From Acidobacteriota bacterium (GTDB lineage: Bacteria > Acidobacteriota > Terriglobia > Terriglobales > Acidobacteriaceae), in NCBI GenBank assembly GCA_021806005.1, contig JAJZDM010000001.1, positions 62,001 through 126,000 of the forward strand: 64,000 bases of DNA, given 5' to 3'. Below, in pieces: positions 10,161 to 19,562 of this stretch; the first letter of the stretch is position 1; each line of letters begins with the position of its first letter. Under the pieces are notes generated by a model. That model saw only the letters and a program-made list of their open reading frames with translations, had not been told where the DNA came from and ran no database searches. The position numbers were made by a program, and so were the translations under genes.

Positions 10161-10262
10161 CGGTTGCGAGAGATCTGCGGTGGCCTCCGGACCGGATTGC
10201 CGGAGCCTTCCTCAAAAGCCGTTCGCGGTCGAAGCTTCCGTTACTCCTGCAGCAGCGATGGT

Positions 10263-10985
10263 TTAGAAGTAATCAAGCAATTCCGGAAAGCTGTTCAACT
10301 CCAATAAGCGCGTCACCCCGGACGGGGAGTCGACGCTCTCATGCTCCAGAATCCATGTGCAGGCGTGGGGGATGAAGACGGCATGCAGGCCTGCGGCCAG
10401 CGCCGGATTGATATCGGATCGGGGCGAGTTCCCGATCATCCAGGTAGTGGATGGATCGCAGCGATGACGTTGGATGACACTCCGATAAGCTTCGGCGCTC
10501 TTCTCGGCAGGAACCTCAACGGCGTTGAAGAGGGCCTGCAGGCCCGAACGCTGGAGTTTACCCGTCTGCTCCTCAAGGTTTCCTTTGGTGACCAGAATCA
10601 GGCGATGGCGCTGCCTCAGAGTCTCGAGCGTCTCCGCCACGCCGGTGAGGAGTTCGATCTCATTGGATGCGATCGCCTCAGTGAAGGCGAGAATTCTGGC
10701 TTGACGTTCGGGGGTGATCGCGGTCTCCGTGAGCTGTTCGAAGCAGTCCACGAGGGAACGTCGAAAGCTCTGGATTCCGTATCCATGGACCGCGATCGTG
10801 GCGCGTTCGCAGTGGTTGAGATGCTCCCGGACCTGGGCGGGTGTATGCGTCTGGTGATCCAGATCGGAGATGAAGGAGGCGATAGCCCGCTCGAAGTAGA
10901 TGTTGTTCTCCCACAACGTGTCATCGGCGTCGATCAGCAGGGTCTGGTTCGACAGGCGAGCGGGAGCGGAGGCATTGGAACTCAT
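10263..10985 (-). CDS. HAD-family hydrolase
   Basis: LLIDADDTLWENNIYFERA; LILVTKGNLEEQ; WMIGNSPRSDINPALAAG. Confidence 0.82.
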   Translation of the reverse strand: MSSNASAPARLSNQTLLIDADDTLWENNIYFERAIASFISDLDHQTHTPAQVREHLNHCERATIAVHGYGIQSFRRSLVDCFEQLTETAITPERQARILAFTEAIASNEIELLTGVAETLETLRQRHRLILVTKGNLEEQTGKLQRSGLQALFNAVEVPAEKSAEAYRSVIQRHRCDPSTTWMIGNSPRSDINPALAAGLHAVFIPHACTWILEHESVDSPSGVTRLLELNSFPELLDYF

Positions 10986-12133
10986 GGGACGATTGTAGCC
11001 GGATCGCCTCCTGCCGATTCACTCCGGGGACGCCTGCGAGGAGGCTCGCGGCGGGCTCCGGATCCGCTGTTTTGGCTGGAACTCATGGGGCGAGGCTGCC
11101 CGCTGCCCGCTGCCATCCGGCATCCGCAGGAGGCTCGAAGAATGAGGGTTCCGGGCAGCATCACATGGGTTGCCTTCTCCGCGGAGCCGCCCTCGGTCTG
11201 ATTGGCGGTGCGGCGCAGCAGTTGCTGCACGGCTCTTCGGGCCAGCTCTTCCGCAGGTTGGGCCAATGTGGTCAGTGGCGGGTGAATGAAACTGGAAAAT
11301 TCCATGTCGTCGATTCCGATCAGCCCGATGTCGTGCAGATCGAACGGGATCTCCTGCAGAGCGGAGAGGATCGCCAGCGTGACCGAGTAGCTTACAGAGA
11401 GAATGGCGCTTGAGGGGCCAGGTCTTTCTACGACGGCGCGCAGATCTTCCCGCAACTGCTCCGCATCCTGCCAGATGATGGTCTGCGGATGCTTGCCGGC
11501 GGATTCCATCGCATCCTTATACCCCCGAAGACGGTCCTGTAGGGACTGGAGGGGCTGGAGCTTATAGGCAACGTTAACCGCGATGATATGCGAGTACTCA
11601 TGGCTGAGGAGATGCTCGGTTGCCTTTCGTCCGGCCCTGTAGTTGTCCAGCACCACGGAGTCGATCGATTTGTCCAGGGTGCGGTCAAAGGCCACCAGCG
11701 GGGTATTGCCAAGCAGGGTGCGCACCTGGGAAACGTTGGTTCCGGCCGCGGGAAGCAGAATCACTCCATCTACCTGGGCCCGCTTGAGAGAAGCCAACTG
11801 CTCCTGTTGCAGCTTTGCGTCCTCCTGGTGGGTAAGTAGCATCACGGTGAAACCGCTGAGGCGGGCCTCGTCCTGAATCGTGCGCATGGCATGGCCATAG
11901 AACACGTTGTTGACGTGCGGAAACAGGAGGCCAAGCGTCTGGGTTCTGCCGATTCTGAGGCTGCGGGCCACAGCATTGGGCTGGTATCCCAATGCGGCGA
12001 TTGCCCGCTGGATACGTTCCGCTACCTTGGGGCTGACGGACTTGCTTCCTCGCACATGCCGGGACACGGTCGATGGACCTACGTCCGCTGCAAGCGCAAC
12101 ATCAATGATGGTGGGGCGTTTCCTCTCTGGCAT
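10982..12133 (-). CDS. LacI-family transcriptional regulator
   Basis: In-frame ATG at 12133: MPERKRPTIIDVALAADVGPSTVSRHVRGSKSVSPKVAERIQRAIAALGYQPN; periplasmic-binding-like C-terminal domain. Confidence 0.9.
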   Translation of the reverse strand: MPERKRPTIIDVALAADVGPSTVSRHVRGSKSVSPKVAERIQRAIAALGYQPNAVARSLRIGRTQTLGLLFPHVNNVFYGHAMRTIQDEARLSGFTVMLLTHQEDAKLQQEQLASLKRAQVDGVILLPAAGTNVSQVRTLLGNTPLVAFDRTLDKSIDSVVLDNYRAGRKATEHLLSHEYSHIIAVNVAYKLQPLQSLQDRLRGYKDAMESAGKHPQTIIWQDAEQLREDLRAVVERPGPSSAILSVSYSVTLAILSALQEIPFDLHDIGLIGIDDMEFSSFIHPPLTTLAQPAEELARRAVQQLLRRTANQTEGGSAEKATHVMLPGTLILRASCGCRMAAGSGQPRPMSSSQNSGSGARREPPRRRPRSESAGGDPATIVP

Positions 12134-12721
12134 GATAAGCGGCGAAGCAACTCTCCTTATTAAAGGTAAAGCAGGGGGGCACGGTTCAAGGCTTGTTGAA
12201 AACGCTCCGAAGCATCTACCGGGGCGCAGCACATTATGGAACAGCAGGCAGAGCTGCGCAATGGAGTGGGTGACGGGCTGCGGGAAGCTTGGCCTTGCAG
12301 CGAATCCTGACGACGGGCGTAAGAGGGATCGGCAGCGCCGATGTGGGGTGCGGCCTGACCGGATTGGGGGAAAGAGCCATTGCAGGGTGCGGAGGCGGAT
12401 TCCACTTGCTGGAATCTCGCCGAAGGGTGCGGATTTATCGTTTCTCTGATCCGAAGAGAGAGGGAAGATGAGCCGTTTGGCGACCTTCGAGTTGATTCGC
12501 TGTGGACAGGGGTTCCGGGGCTGTAAGACGAAGGCATGTTTGTTGAAGTAGACGTTGGCGGCGGGCCGGACGCCGCAGGATGCGAGGAAAGAAAAGAGCT
12601 GAACAGGTGACGAAGTGGGGAAGGGCAAGGACGTTCACGGTGAGCGACAACGGTTTGCTGACGTGGCGCCAGCAATCTTCTTGACGGAACTGTTTTCCAG
12701 TTGCTACCATCGGTCGAGTTG

Positions 12722-12735
12722 TGGCAACGTTGCCA
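12722..12735. promoter_or_regulatory. Putative LacI-family operator
   Basis: Perfect 14-bp palindrome TGGCAACGTTGCCA with central CG, between the divergent LacI and pectinesterase genes. Confidence 0.45.
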
Positions 12736-12881
12736 GAATGCAACCGGGAACTGCTCCGAGGCTGTCTCCAAGCCCTCGGCCGCTTTGCCGGGAAAGATGA
12801 CATCAGTCGAAGAGGCAGGGCGAAGCGGAGAAGTCGGCCGAGGCGCCCGGGAGCTTTTTTGCAGGAAGCCGAGGACCCTGG

Positions 12882-13874
12882 ATGAGATGCGTTGCAGCTT
12901 CAATGATGGCCGCTATCCTGCTGGCAGGCGCTGCCGCCGAGGCCCAGAATGTGGTGGTCCGCGTTTCACCGAACGCTCCCAGAACTCCGGCAAACGACAC
13001 CTTGTTTCCAACGGTTCAGATGGCGATGGATCACGCTCCACAGCCCGGACCGGGGGGCCGTCTGACCATCCAGATCGCGCCCGGCGTCTATCACGAGCGC
13101 GTCATCATCACGCAGAACCGGGCGCGGACGACGTTGCAGGGCATGGGGGCAGGACCTGAGGATGTAGTGATCAGCGCTGCCCAGAACGCGAAGAGCGCCG
13201 GCGGCACCTTCTTTTCCTCCACCGTAGAGGCGTACGGTGCCGAGTTTGAGGCTGACAATCTGACGTTCGAGAATGCCGCCGGTCCTACTGGACAAGCGGT
13301 TGCGCTGACAGTTCGATCGGATCGTGCGGTGCTGAAGCACTGCCGGTTCCTGGGCGATCAGGACACGCTGTTTGCCGACTACGGCCGGCAGTATTATGTG
13401 GACGACTACATTCAGGGCGGCGTTGACTTCATCTTTGGAGACGCCGCGGCAGTATTTGCCGAAAGCGAGATTCATATCATTCGCCCAGGTTACCTGACGG
13501 CCCAGTCCCGTACCGGACCGGATCAGGCTACCGGTTATGTCTTTTTGCATGACCGGATCACAGCGGCGGATATGGGAGACAGGCCGTTCTTCCTGGGGCG
13601 TCCCTGGCGTTCCTACTCGCGGGTGGTCTTTCTGGATACGGAGATGCCGGCAAGCCTGAGCCCGCAGGGATGGACCGCCTGGAGGAAGGGTGGGTCTATT
13701 GAAGATACGTTTTATGCTGAGCGGGGCAGCACCGGCCAGGGAGCGCGCATCCCCTCCCGGCTGGCTGGCTCGCATCAGTTGAGCGCTGCTCAGGCAGCGG
13801 AGTTTCTACCCCAGATGTTTCTAGCCGGGCCTGACCACTGGGACCCCATTGCGGAGGCGGCGCGCCTGCCCTAG
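12882..13874 (+). CDS. Pectinesterase
   Basis: 330-aa secreted protein; CRFLGDQDTLFAD, GGVDFIFGDAAAVFAESEIHI, LGRPWRSYSRVVFLDTEM pectinesterase signatures. Confidence 0.92.
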   Translation: MRCVAASMMAAILLAGAAAEAQNVVVRVSPNAPRTPANDTLFPTVQMAMDHAPQPGPGGRLTIQIAPGVYHERVIITQNRARTTLQGMGAGPEDVVISAAQNAKSAGGTFFSSTVEAYGAEFEADNLTFENAAGPTGQAVALTVRSDRAVLKHCRFLGDQDTLFADYGRQYYVDDYIQGGVDFIFGDAAAVFAESEIHIIRPGYLTAQSRTGPDQATGYVFLHDRITAADMGDRPFFLGRPWRSYSRVVFLDTEMPASLSPQGWTAWRKGGSIEDTFYAERGSTGQGARIPSRLAGSHQLSAAQAAEFLPQMFLAGPDHWDPIAEAARLP

Positions 13875-14053
13875 ATGAGGATGCGTGGTGCAGATTCGGT
13901 TGTAAGTTCTGTTCGGGATCCCTTCCTGGGCGAGCCGTTCGCGGACTGGTTCAGACGGGAATCCAATTATCAACCCATCGCTGCGCGGTGGAGCGCAGAC
14001 GGTCGATGAACGGCAACGTCACCCGTTCAAGCCAGGAACGAAGAGGAGATAGC

Positions 14054-15316
14054 ATGTCGAAGCAGAAGGTATTACCGAGATTCTCTGTAGGGGTGGGCGA
14101 TCGTTTTGCTCACCAGGCCAAGGCACAGCTTTTGGCCTGCATTCAGGCCGCAGAGGCTGGTGTGGAAGTGGTTCCGGTGTGGAACAAGAGCAACCGCGAG
14201 CACACAATCATCGGTACCGAACCAAGCCAGACGCGCGCCGCAGCCGATGCTGCGGTGAAGGCGCTGGGCTGGGAAAAGCCCTACTTCGTCGATGCAGATC
14301 ACATCTCCCTGAAGACGGTGGAGCGGTTTCTGGAGCCGAGTGATTTCTTCACGCTTGATGTTGCCGAGGAGATTGGCAAGCCGGCTCTGCCGGAGGACGT
14401 GGAGGCATTCCTCGCGGCCCATCCCGAGTTGCTGGGCTCGGTGAGCATTCCGCGGATCGCTGAACCTTTCAAGACAGATGCGGCCTTTGTCCGCGGGGTG
14501 GCGAACAAGTTTCTGGCCGCGGTGAAGGATGCGGGCAGGATCTATCGTCTTCTGGTGGAGCGCAAAGGCGAAGGTAACTTTATCCCGGAGATCTCGATGG
14601 ACGAGACGGATCTGCCGCAGACTCCTGTGGAGTTGCTGATCATCCTCGCCGCGATCGCGGACGAGAGGATTCCGATCCAGACCATTGCGCCGAAGTTTAC
14701 CGGTCGCTTCAACAAAGGGGTGGACTATGTTGGCGATGTGGCGCAGTTTGCCAAGGAGTTCGAGGAAGATCTGGCGACCATCGAGTTCGCGATTAAACGC
14801 TACGGCCTGCCGGAGAACCTGAAGCTGAGCGTACACTCGGGCTCCGACAAGTTCTCGATCTACAAGTCCATTCACCAGGCGGTGACCAAGTTCAACGCAG
14901 GAGTCCACGTCAAGACGGCGGGCACCACGTGGCTGGAGGAGTTGATTGGTCTGGCCGAGGCCGGCGGAGGTGGGTTGGAGATTGCCAAAGAGGTCTATTG
15001 CGAGGCGTATGCGCACGCCGAGGAGTTGTGCAAGCCCTACGCCACGGTGATCGACATCGATGATGCCCGTCTGCCCCAGCCGGAGGCAGTGCAGGGTTGG
15101 ACGAGCGAGCAGTTTACCTCTGCCCTGCGGCATGACCAGAGCAACCCGGCATATAATCCTAGCTTTCGGCAACTTTTGCATGTTGGCTTCAAGGTGGCGG
15201 CCAAGATGGGCGATCGCTATCTCCTGGCTCTGGAAGAGAACCATGAGATCGTCGCGCGCAATGTTACGGTCAACCTGTATGAACGTCATATACGGCCTAT
15301 CTTTTTAGGACAGTAG
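14054..15316 (+). CDS. uxaE: Tagaturonate epimerase family protein
   Basis: MSKQKVLPRFSVGVGDRFAHQAKAQLLACIQAAEAGVEVVPVWNKSNREHTIIG ... YFVDADHISLKTV matches the UxaE family as I know it. Confidence 0.82.
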   Translation: MSKQKVLPRFSVGVGDRFAHQAKAQLLACIQAAEAGVEVVPVWNKSNREHTIIGTEPSQTRAAADAAVKALGWEKPYFVDADHISLKTVERFLEPSDFFTLDVAEEIGKPALPEDVEAFLAAHPELLGSVSIPRIAEPFKTDAAFVRGVANKFLAAVKDAGRIYRLLVERKGEGNFIPEISMDETDLPQTPVELLIILAAIADERIPIQTIAPKFTGRFNKGVDYVGDVAQFAKEFEEDLATIEFAIKRYGLPENLKLSVHSGSDKFSIYKSIHQAVTKFNAGVHVKTAGTTWLEELIGLAEAGGGGLEIAKEVYCEAYAHAEELCKPYATVIDIDDARLPQPEAVQGWTSEQFTSALRHDQSNPAYNPSFRQLLHVGFKVAAKMGDRYLLALEENHEIVARNVTVNLYERHIRPIFLGQ

Positions 15317-15346
15317 TCTGGAGCCAGGAGGTACAGGATAGCGACG

Positions 15347-15847
15347 ATGATTGTTGTGCTCATGGGTGTCAGCGGATCAGGAAAGACGACCATAGGCGAG
15401 CTTCTGGCCAGCCGGATGCATGCGGTCTTCGCCGATGCGGATAGCTATCACTCCGCAGCGAACAAGGCCAAGATGGCGTCCGGCCAGCCGCTCACCGATC
15501 AGGATCGCATCCCCTGGCTGGAGCGTCTCAACCTGCTGATGGCAGAGTGGATCCATCGCGGCGAGAGCGGCGTGCTAGCCTGTTCGGCACTGAAGGATAG
15601 CTATCGCAGGACGCTGGTGCGTTATCTGCCGCAGGGGGCGGTGCTCTTTGTATGGCTGGATGGTTCGAAGGATCTGATCGCCGGGCGACTGGCCGAGCGC
15701 AAGAACCACTATATGAATCCGAACCTCCTGGATAGCCAGTTTGCTACCCTGGAGCCGCCCTCTGATGCGCTGCGGATCGTCAATGATCGGGCGCCGGAAG
15801 AGGTGGTCCATGAGATCATGCAACACGTGAAAGGTGAAGAGGAATAG
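15347..15847 (+). CDS. gntK: Gluconokinase
   Basis: MIVVLMGVSGSGKTTIGELLASRM, FADADSYHSAANKAKMASGQPLTDQDRIPWL. Confidence 0.9.
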   Translation: MIVVLMGVSGSGKTTIGELLASRMHAVFADADSYHSAANKAKMASGQPLTDQDRIPWLERLNLLMAEWIHRGESGVLACSALKDSYRRTLVRYLPQGAVLFVWLDGSKDLIAGRLAERKNHYMNPNLLDSQFATLEPPSDALRIVNDRAPEEVVHEIMQHVKGEEE

Positions 15848-15851
15848 ATCG

Positions 15852-16628
15852 ATGGCATCCAAGTTGTTTGACCTGGCAGGGAAGAGCGCAGTTGTGGTTG
15901 GAGGCACCTCGGGGATCGGGTTGGCGATGGCCGTAGGTCTGGCAGAGGCCGGCGCGGATGTGGTGGCGACCAGCCGCCGCAAGGAGCAGGTGGAGGAGGC
16001 GGCAAAGGCCATCGAAGCCGCGGGCGCGCGGACACTTCGTCTTACCTCGGACGTAGCCGATCGCGCCAGCCTGGAGGCGCTCTGTGCGGCGACGGTGGAG
16101 GCCTTTGGAAAGGTCGACATCCTGATCAACTGCGCCGGCAAGATCAAGCGCGCTCCCACGCTGGACTTTCCCGAGGAGGAGTGGCAGTCGATCATGGACA
16201 CCAACGTTACCGGGACGCTGCGCGCCTGCCAGATCTTCGGACGGCCGATGCTGGACCGAGGTTACGGCCGGATTATCAACATCGCCTCTCTGAACAGCTT
16301 TGTCAGCCTGAAGGAGGTGACGGCCTACGCTTGTTCGAAGGCCGCGGTTGCGGCGCTTACCCGGTCGCTGGCCGTGGAGTGGAGCGCGCAGGGCGTGACG
16401 GTGAACGCGATTGCGCCGGGCGTATTTCGCACCGCGCTGAACCAGAAGTTGCTGGACGAGAGTCCGCGCGGCAAGGAGTTGCAGATGCGCACTCCGATGA
16501 ATCGCTTTGGCAAGACCGAGGAGTTGATCGGCGCCGCGATCTATCTGGCCTCCGATGCGGCTTCATTTGTGACCGGTGAGATTCTGGTGGTGGACGGCGG
16601 TTTTCTGGCCAGCGGGGTGAACCAGTAG
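15852..16628 (+). CDS. SDR-family oxidoreductase (KduD / gluconate 5-dehydrogenase-like)
   Basis: GGTSGIGLAMAVGLAEAG Rossmann motif, NCAGK, YACSKAA catalytic motif; start 5 bp after the gntK stop. Confidence 0.82.
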   Translation: MASKLFDLAGKSAVVVGGTSGIGLAMAVGLAEAGADVVATSRRKEQVEEAAKAIEAAGARTLRLTSDVADRASLEALCAATVEAFGKVDILINCAGKIKRAPTLDFPEEEWQSIMDTNVTGTLRACQIFGRPMLDRGYGRIINIASLNSFVSLKEVTAYACSKAAVAALTRSLAVEWSAQGVTVNAIAPGVFRTALNQKLLDESPRGKELQMRTPMNRFGKTEELIGAAIYLASDAASFVTGEILVVDGGFLASGVNQ

Positions 16629-16651
16629 GCCACTGCCTGATCGCAGGCTTG

Positions 16652-16707
16652 TCCGCAGCATCCTGAATCCATCCGGGATCGAGGATGGGTTCAGGATGGA
16701 TTGCGGA
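16652..16707. terminator. Large intergenic hairpin
   Basis: atcctgaatccatcc-gggatcga-ggatgggttcaggat (14/15 bp) with outer tccgca/tgcgga arms; no U-tract. Confidence 0.4.
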
Positions 16708-16761
16708 ACGTGTCCGGGCGCAGGGATGCGCCTTCGTCCGGTTTGATGACGGGACGCGCCT

Positions 16762-18714
16762 TTGAAGAGACTCTTCGCGATGAAAAAGCCGGGTGGGTTC
16801 CTCGTCGTCCTGTTTTGTTCATTGTTGCTTGCCGCCGCGAGCGTAGGAGCAACGGCGCAGGAGCAGCACTCGTTTACGATTCAGGGCGGGCAGTTTGAGC
16901 TTGACGGCAAGCCGTTCCAGATTCTCTCCGGCGAGATGCACTATGCGCGCATCCCGCGCGCCTATTGGCGCCAGCGGATGAAGATGGCCAAGGCGATGGG
17001 GCTCAACACGATCGCCACCTACGTCTTCTGGAACGTCCATGAACCGGAGCCGGGCAAGTGGAACTTCAGCGGCAACGCCGATCTCGCCGAGTTCCTGAGA
17101 GAGGCTCAGCAGGAGGGACTCTACGTGATTCTGCGCGCCGGCCCCTACTCCTGCGCTGAGTGGGAGTTTGGCGGTTTTCCAGCGTGGTTGCTGGCGGACA
17201 GCAGGATGGATACGGCGCTGCGTTCGGATGATCCTGCCTTCATGGCCCCTGCCGAGCGCTGGCTGATGAAGCTGGGTGAGGTGGCGGCGCCGTTCCAGAT
17301 CGGCCGCGGTGGTCCCATCATCGCCGTGCAGATGGAAAATGAGTACGGCGATTTCGGCTCCGACAAGAACTATCTTCGCCATGTGCGCGACGTCTTCCAG
17401 CGCGCCGGATTTGCCGATGCGTTGTTGTTTACGACCAATCCCACAAGAGGGGAGGAGAATGGTTCGATCGAAGGCACCTATGCGGCGGTCAACTTCGGCG
17501 TGGGACGCGCCGGCCAGGCCCTCGATATGCTGGCAAACTTCCGACCGGGCCAGCCGCTCTTCGCCGCCGAGTACTGGCCAGGGTGGTTCGATCACTGGGG
17601 CCAGGCTCACCAGACACGGCCTGTGGGGCAGCAGATTGCTGACTTGAAGACGATTCTGAGCCGCGGCGCCTCACTGAACCTTTATATGTTCCACGGCGGC
17701 ACCAGCTTCGGATTCATGAGCGGCGCCAGTTGGACCGCCAACACGTATATGCCCGATGTTACGAGCTACGACTATGATGCGCCGCTGGATGAGGCCGGTC
17801 ACCCGACGCCGAAGTACTATGCCTACCGCAAGGTCTTCGCGAAGTACGCTGGTCATCCTTTGCCCGATGTGCCTGCGCCGCCTCCGGTGATCGCCGTACC
17901 CGGGTTCGCACTGACCCGCACGGCTTCCCTGTGGCAGAACCTGCCCGCGCCGGTGCACGCTGAGACGCCCCAGTCCATGGAGAGGTACGGCCAGAGCTAC
18001 GGCTTTATTCTGTACCGCACCCACTTACCGGCAGGCGCTGGCGGTGCGCTTGCCATCCCGGATCTCAACGACTATGCCATCGTCTACCTGAACGGCAAGG
18101 CGGTGGGAACCCTTGACCGGCGCTTGAAGCAGGACTCGCTGGAACTGTCCGGCGGTGTGAGGGGTGGCACCCTCGACATCCTGGTCGAGAACAGCGGCCG
18201 AATCAACTCGACACGCATGATGCGAAGTGAGCAAAAGGGAGCGCCGCACGGTGTCACGCTCGCCGGCAAGCCACTGACCGGCTGGCAGGTCTTTCCACTG
18301 CCCATGACCGACCTGAGCCAGGTGAAGTTCCATGCCATGGCCGCGGCAGAACCGGGTGCTGCGGCGAGGGAGGTTTCGCAGACAGTGCTTGATGCTGCCT
18401 CAGGCGCAGGCGCCGCTGGTCCGCATTTTTATGCCGGCAGGTTCCGTATTCAGAAGGTGGGAGATACCTTTCTGGATGTGCGCGGCTTGAAGAAGGGCGT
18501 GGTCTGGATCAATGGACACGCCATTGGACGCTACTGGCAAATCGGGCCGCAGGAGACGCTGTATGTTCCGGGTCCTTGGCTGACGAGGGGATGGAATCAG
18601 GTGGTGGTCTTCGATCTGGAAGGCGTGGTCGCTCCTTATCTTGCCGGTCTGACGGCTCCCATCCTCAACGGCCCGGTGCAGGAGACCGATGCAGCGAAGT
18701 TGGCTGGAAAATAG
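16762..18714 (+). CDS. GH35 beta-galactosidase (secreted)
   Basis: 650-aa ORF (TTG at 16762 or ATG at 16780); FQILSGEMHYARIPRAYWRQRMKMAKAMGLNTIATYVFWNVHEPEPG; GGPIIAVQMENEYG. Confidence 0.92.
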   Translation: MKRLFAMKKPGGFLVVLFCSLLLAAASVGATAQEQHSFTIQGGQFELDGKPFQILSGEMHYARIPRAYWRQRMKMAKAMGLNTIATYVFWNVHEPEPGKWNFSGNADLAEFLREAQQEGLYVILRAGPYSCAEWEFGGFPAWLLADSRMDTALRSDDPAFMAPAERWLMKLGEVAAPFQIGRGGPIIAVQMENEYGDFGSDKNYLRHVRDVFQRAGFADALLFTTNPTRGEENGSIEGTYAAVNFGVGRAGQALDMLANFRPGQPLFAAEYWPGWFDHWGQAHQTRPVGQQIADLKTILSRGASLNLYMFHGGTSFGFMSGASWTANTYMPDVTSYDYDAPLDEAGHPTPKYYAYRKVFAKYAGHPLPDVPAPPPVIAVPGFALTRTASLWQNLPAPVHAETPQSMERYGQSYGFILYRTHLPAGAGGALAIPDLNDYAIVYLNGKAVGTLDRRLKQDSLELSGGVRGGTLDILVENSGRINSTRMMRSEQKGAPHGVTLAGKPLTGWQVFPLPMTDLSQVKFHAMAAAEPGAAAREVSQTVLDAASGAGAAGPHFYAGRFRIQKVGDTFLDVRGLKKGVVWINGHAIGRYWQIGPQETLYVPGPWLTRGWNQVVVFDLEGVVAPYLAGLTAPILNGPVQETDAAKLAGK

Positions 18715-19137
18715 AGCGGAAGCAGAGTTGCTGTGCTCCGGGCGGTGGTGACGGCGTAGAGGATCTTCCCGGAGAGAAAGCCACTCGATCGGTGAGCCGT
18801 ACTGTGCCACCTGGCCGGTAAGCGAACTTTTTGCAAGTTGCACGCTGAAATCCTGCCGTGCTTTGCCGATAGATAAAGCTAAAGTACCGACTACAATGGT
18901 AACCTAGGTAACAAATTCTGACATCCGTAGTTACAATCTTTAGTAACCAACGTAAGTTCGCTCCAGCGTAGCAGAAGTCTGCATTACCTGTTGTACGCAC
19001 TTGGTAGATCGCTCAGTTGGTGAGGATTGTGCCCATAATTACTGATTCTGCAACATGCTGAGCCTGTCCTGTTCAAGCTATTAGCCTTCCGGTCAATGGG
19101 GGGGTACTCAGCAGGATTTCGCTATACGCTCTCATAC

Positions 19138-19470
19138 ATGTCCAAGACCATCTATCTCTCGATCGTCGTGCTGGTGCTGGTTCTCTCTGGTCTATGGCAT
19201 CTGTCGGTGCCGGGATGGACAGAACGGTGGGTTAGCAGGGTAACCGGCATCCGTCTGGTGGGGGCGCTGTTGCTGGAACTTACCATACCTTGCGTCTGGT
19301 GGGGTGGACGGTATTACTGGACTCTCTTTGCGGTGTTGACGGTCTCCGGGGTGATGCGGCTGTGCTTTCCTCAAAGGGCGATGCGAAAGATACGTCCTCC
19401 CTCGCTGGGGTGGGTCCAGACCTGCCTGTTGCTGGAGGGTGCGGCTCTTATGTGGGTTCTGCACGCCTGA
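19138..19470 (+). CDS. Small hypothetical membrane protein
   Basis: 110 aa from ATG at 19138, three hydrophobic segments; no family recognised. Confidence 0.4.
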   Translation: MSKTIYLSIVVLVLVLSGLWHLSVPGWTERWVSRVTGIRLVGALLLELTIPCVWWGGRYYWTLFAVLTVSGVMRLCFPQRAMRKIRPPSLGWVQTCLLLEGAALMWVLHA

Positions 19471-19562
19471 AGCAGATCCTTACCGAGTGCTTGATGAGGT
19501 CGAGAGGTCCGAGGCGATGCGCCGGGGAGCGGACGGAGCGGGGAACGGGCGAGTTCGACCAC

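Noticed and set aside
10182-10207. Imperfect hairpin between the isoaspartyl peptidase and HAD genes
   Set aside because: Short stem with a bulge and no U-tract; too weak to call a terminator.
19010-19060. tRNA-like sequence (GATCGCTCAGTTGGTGAG...CCCATAATTAC)
   Set aside because: Lacks a complementary acceptor stem and T-arm; not called as a tRNA, only noted as a possible relic.
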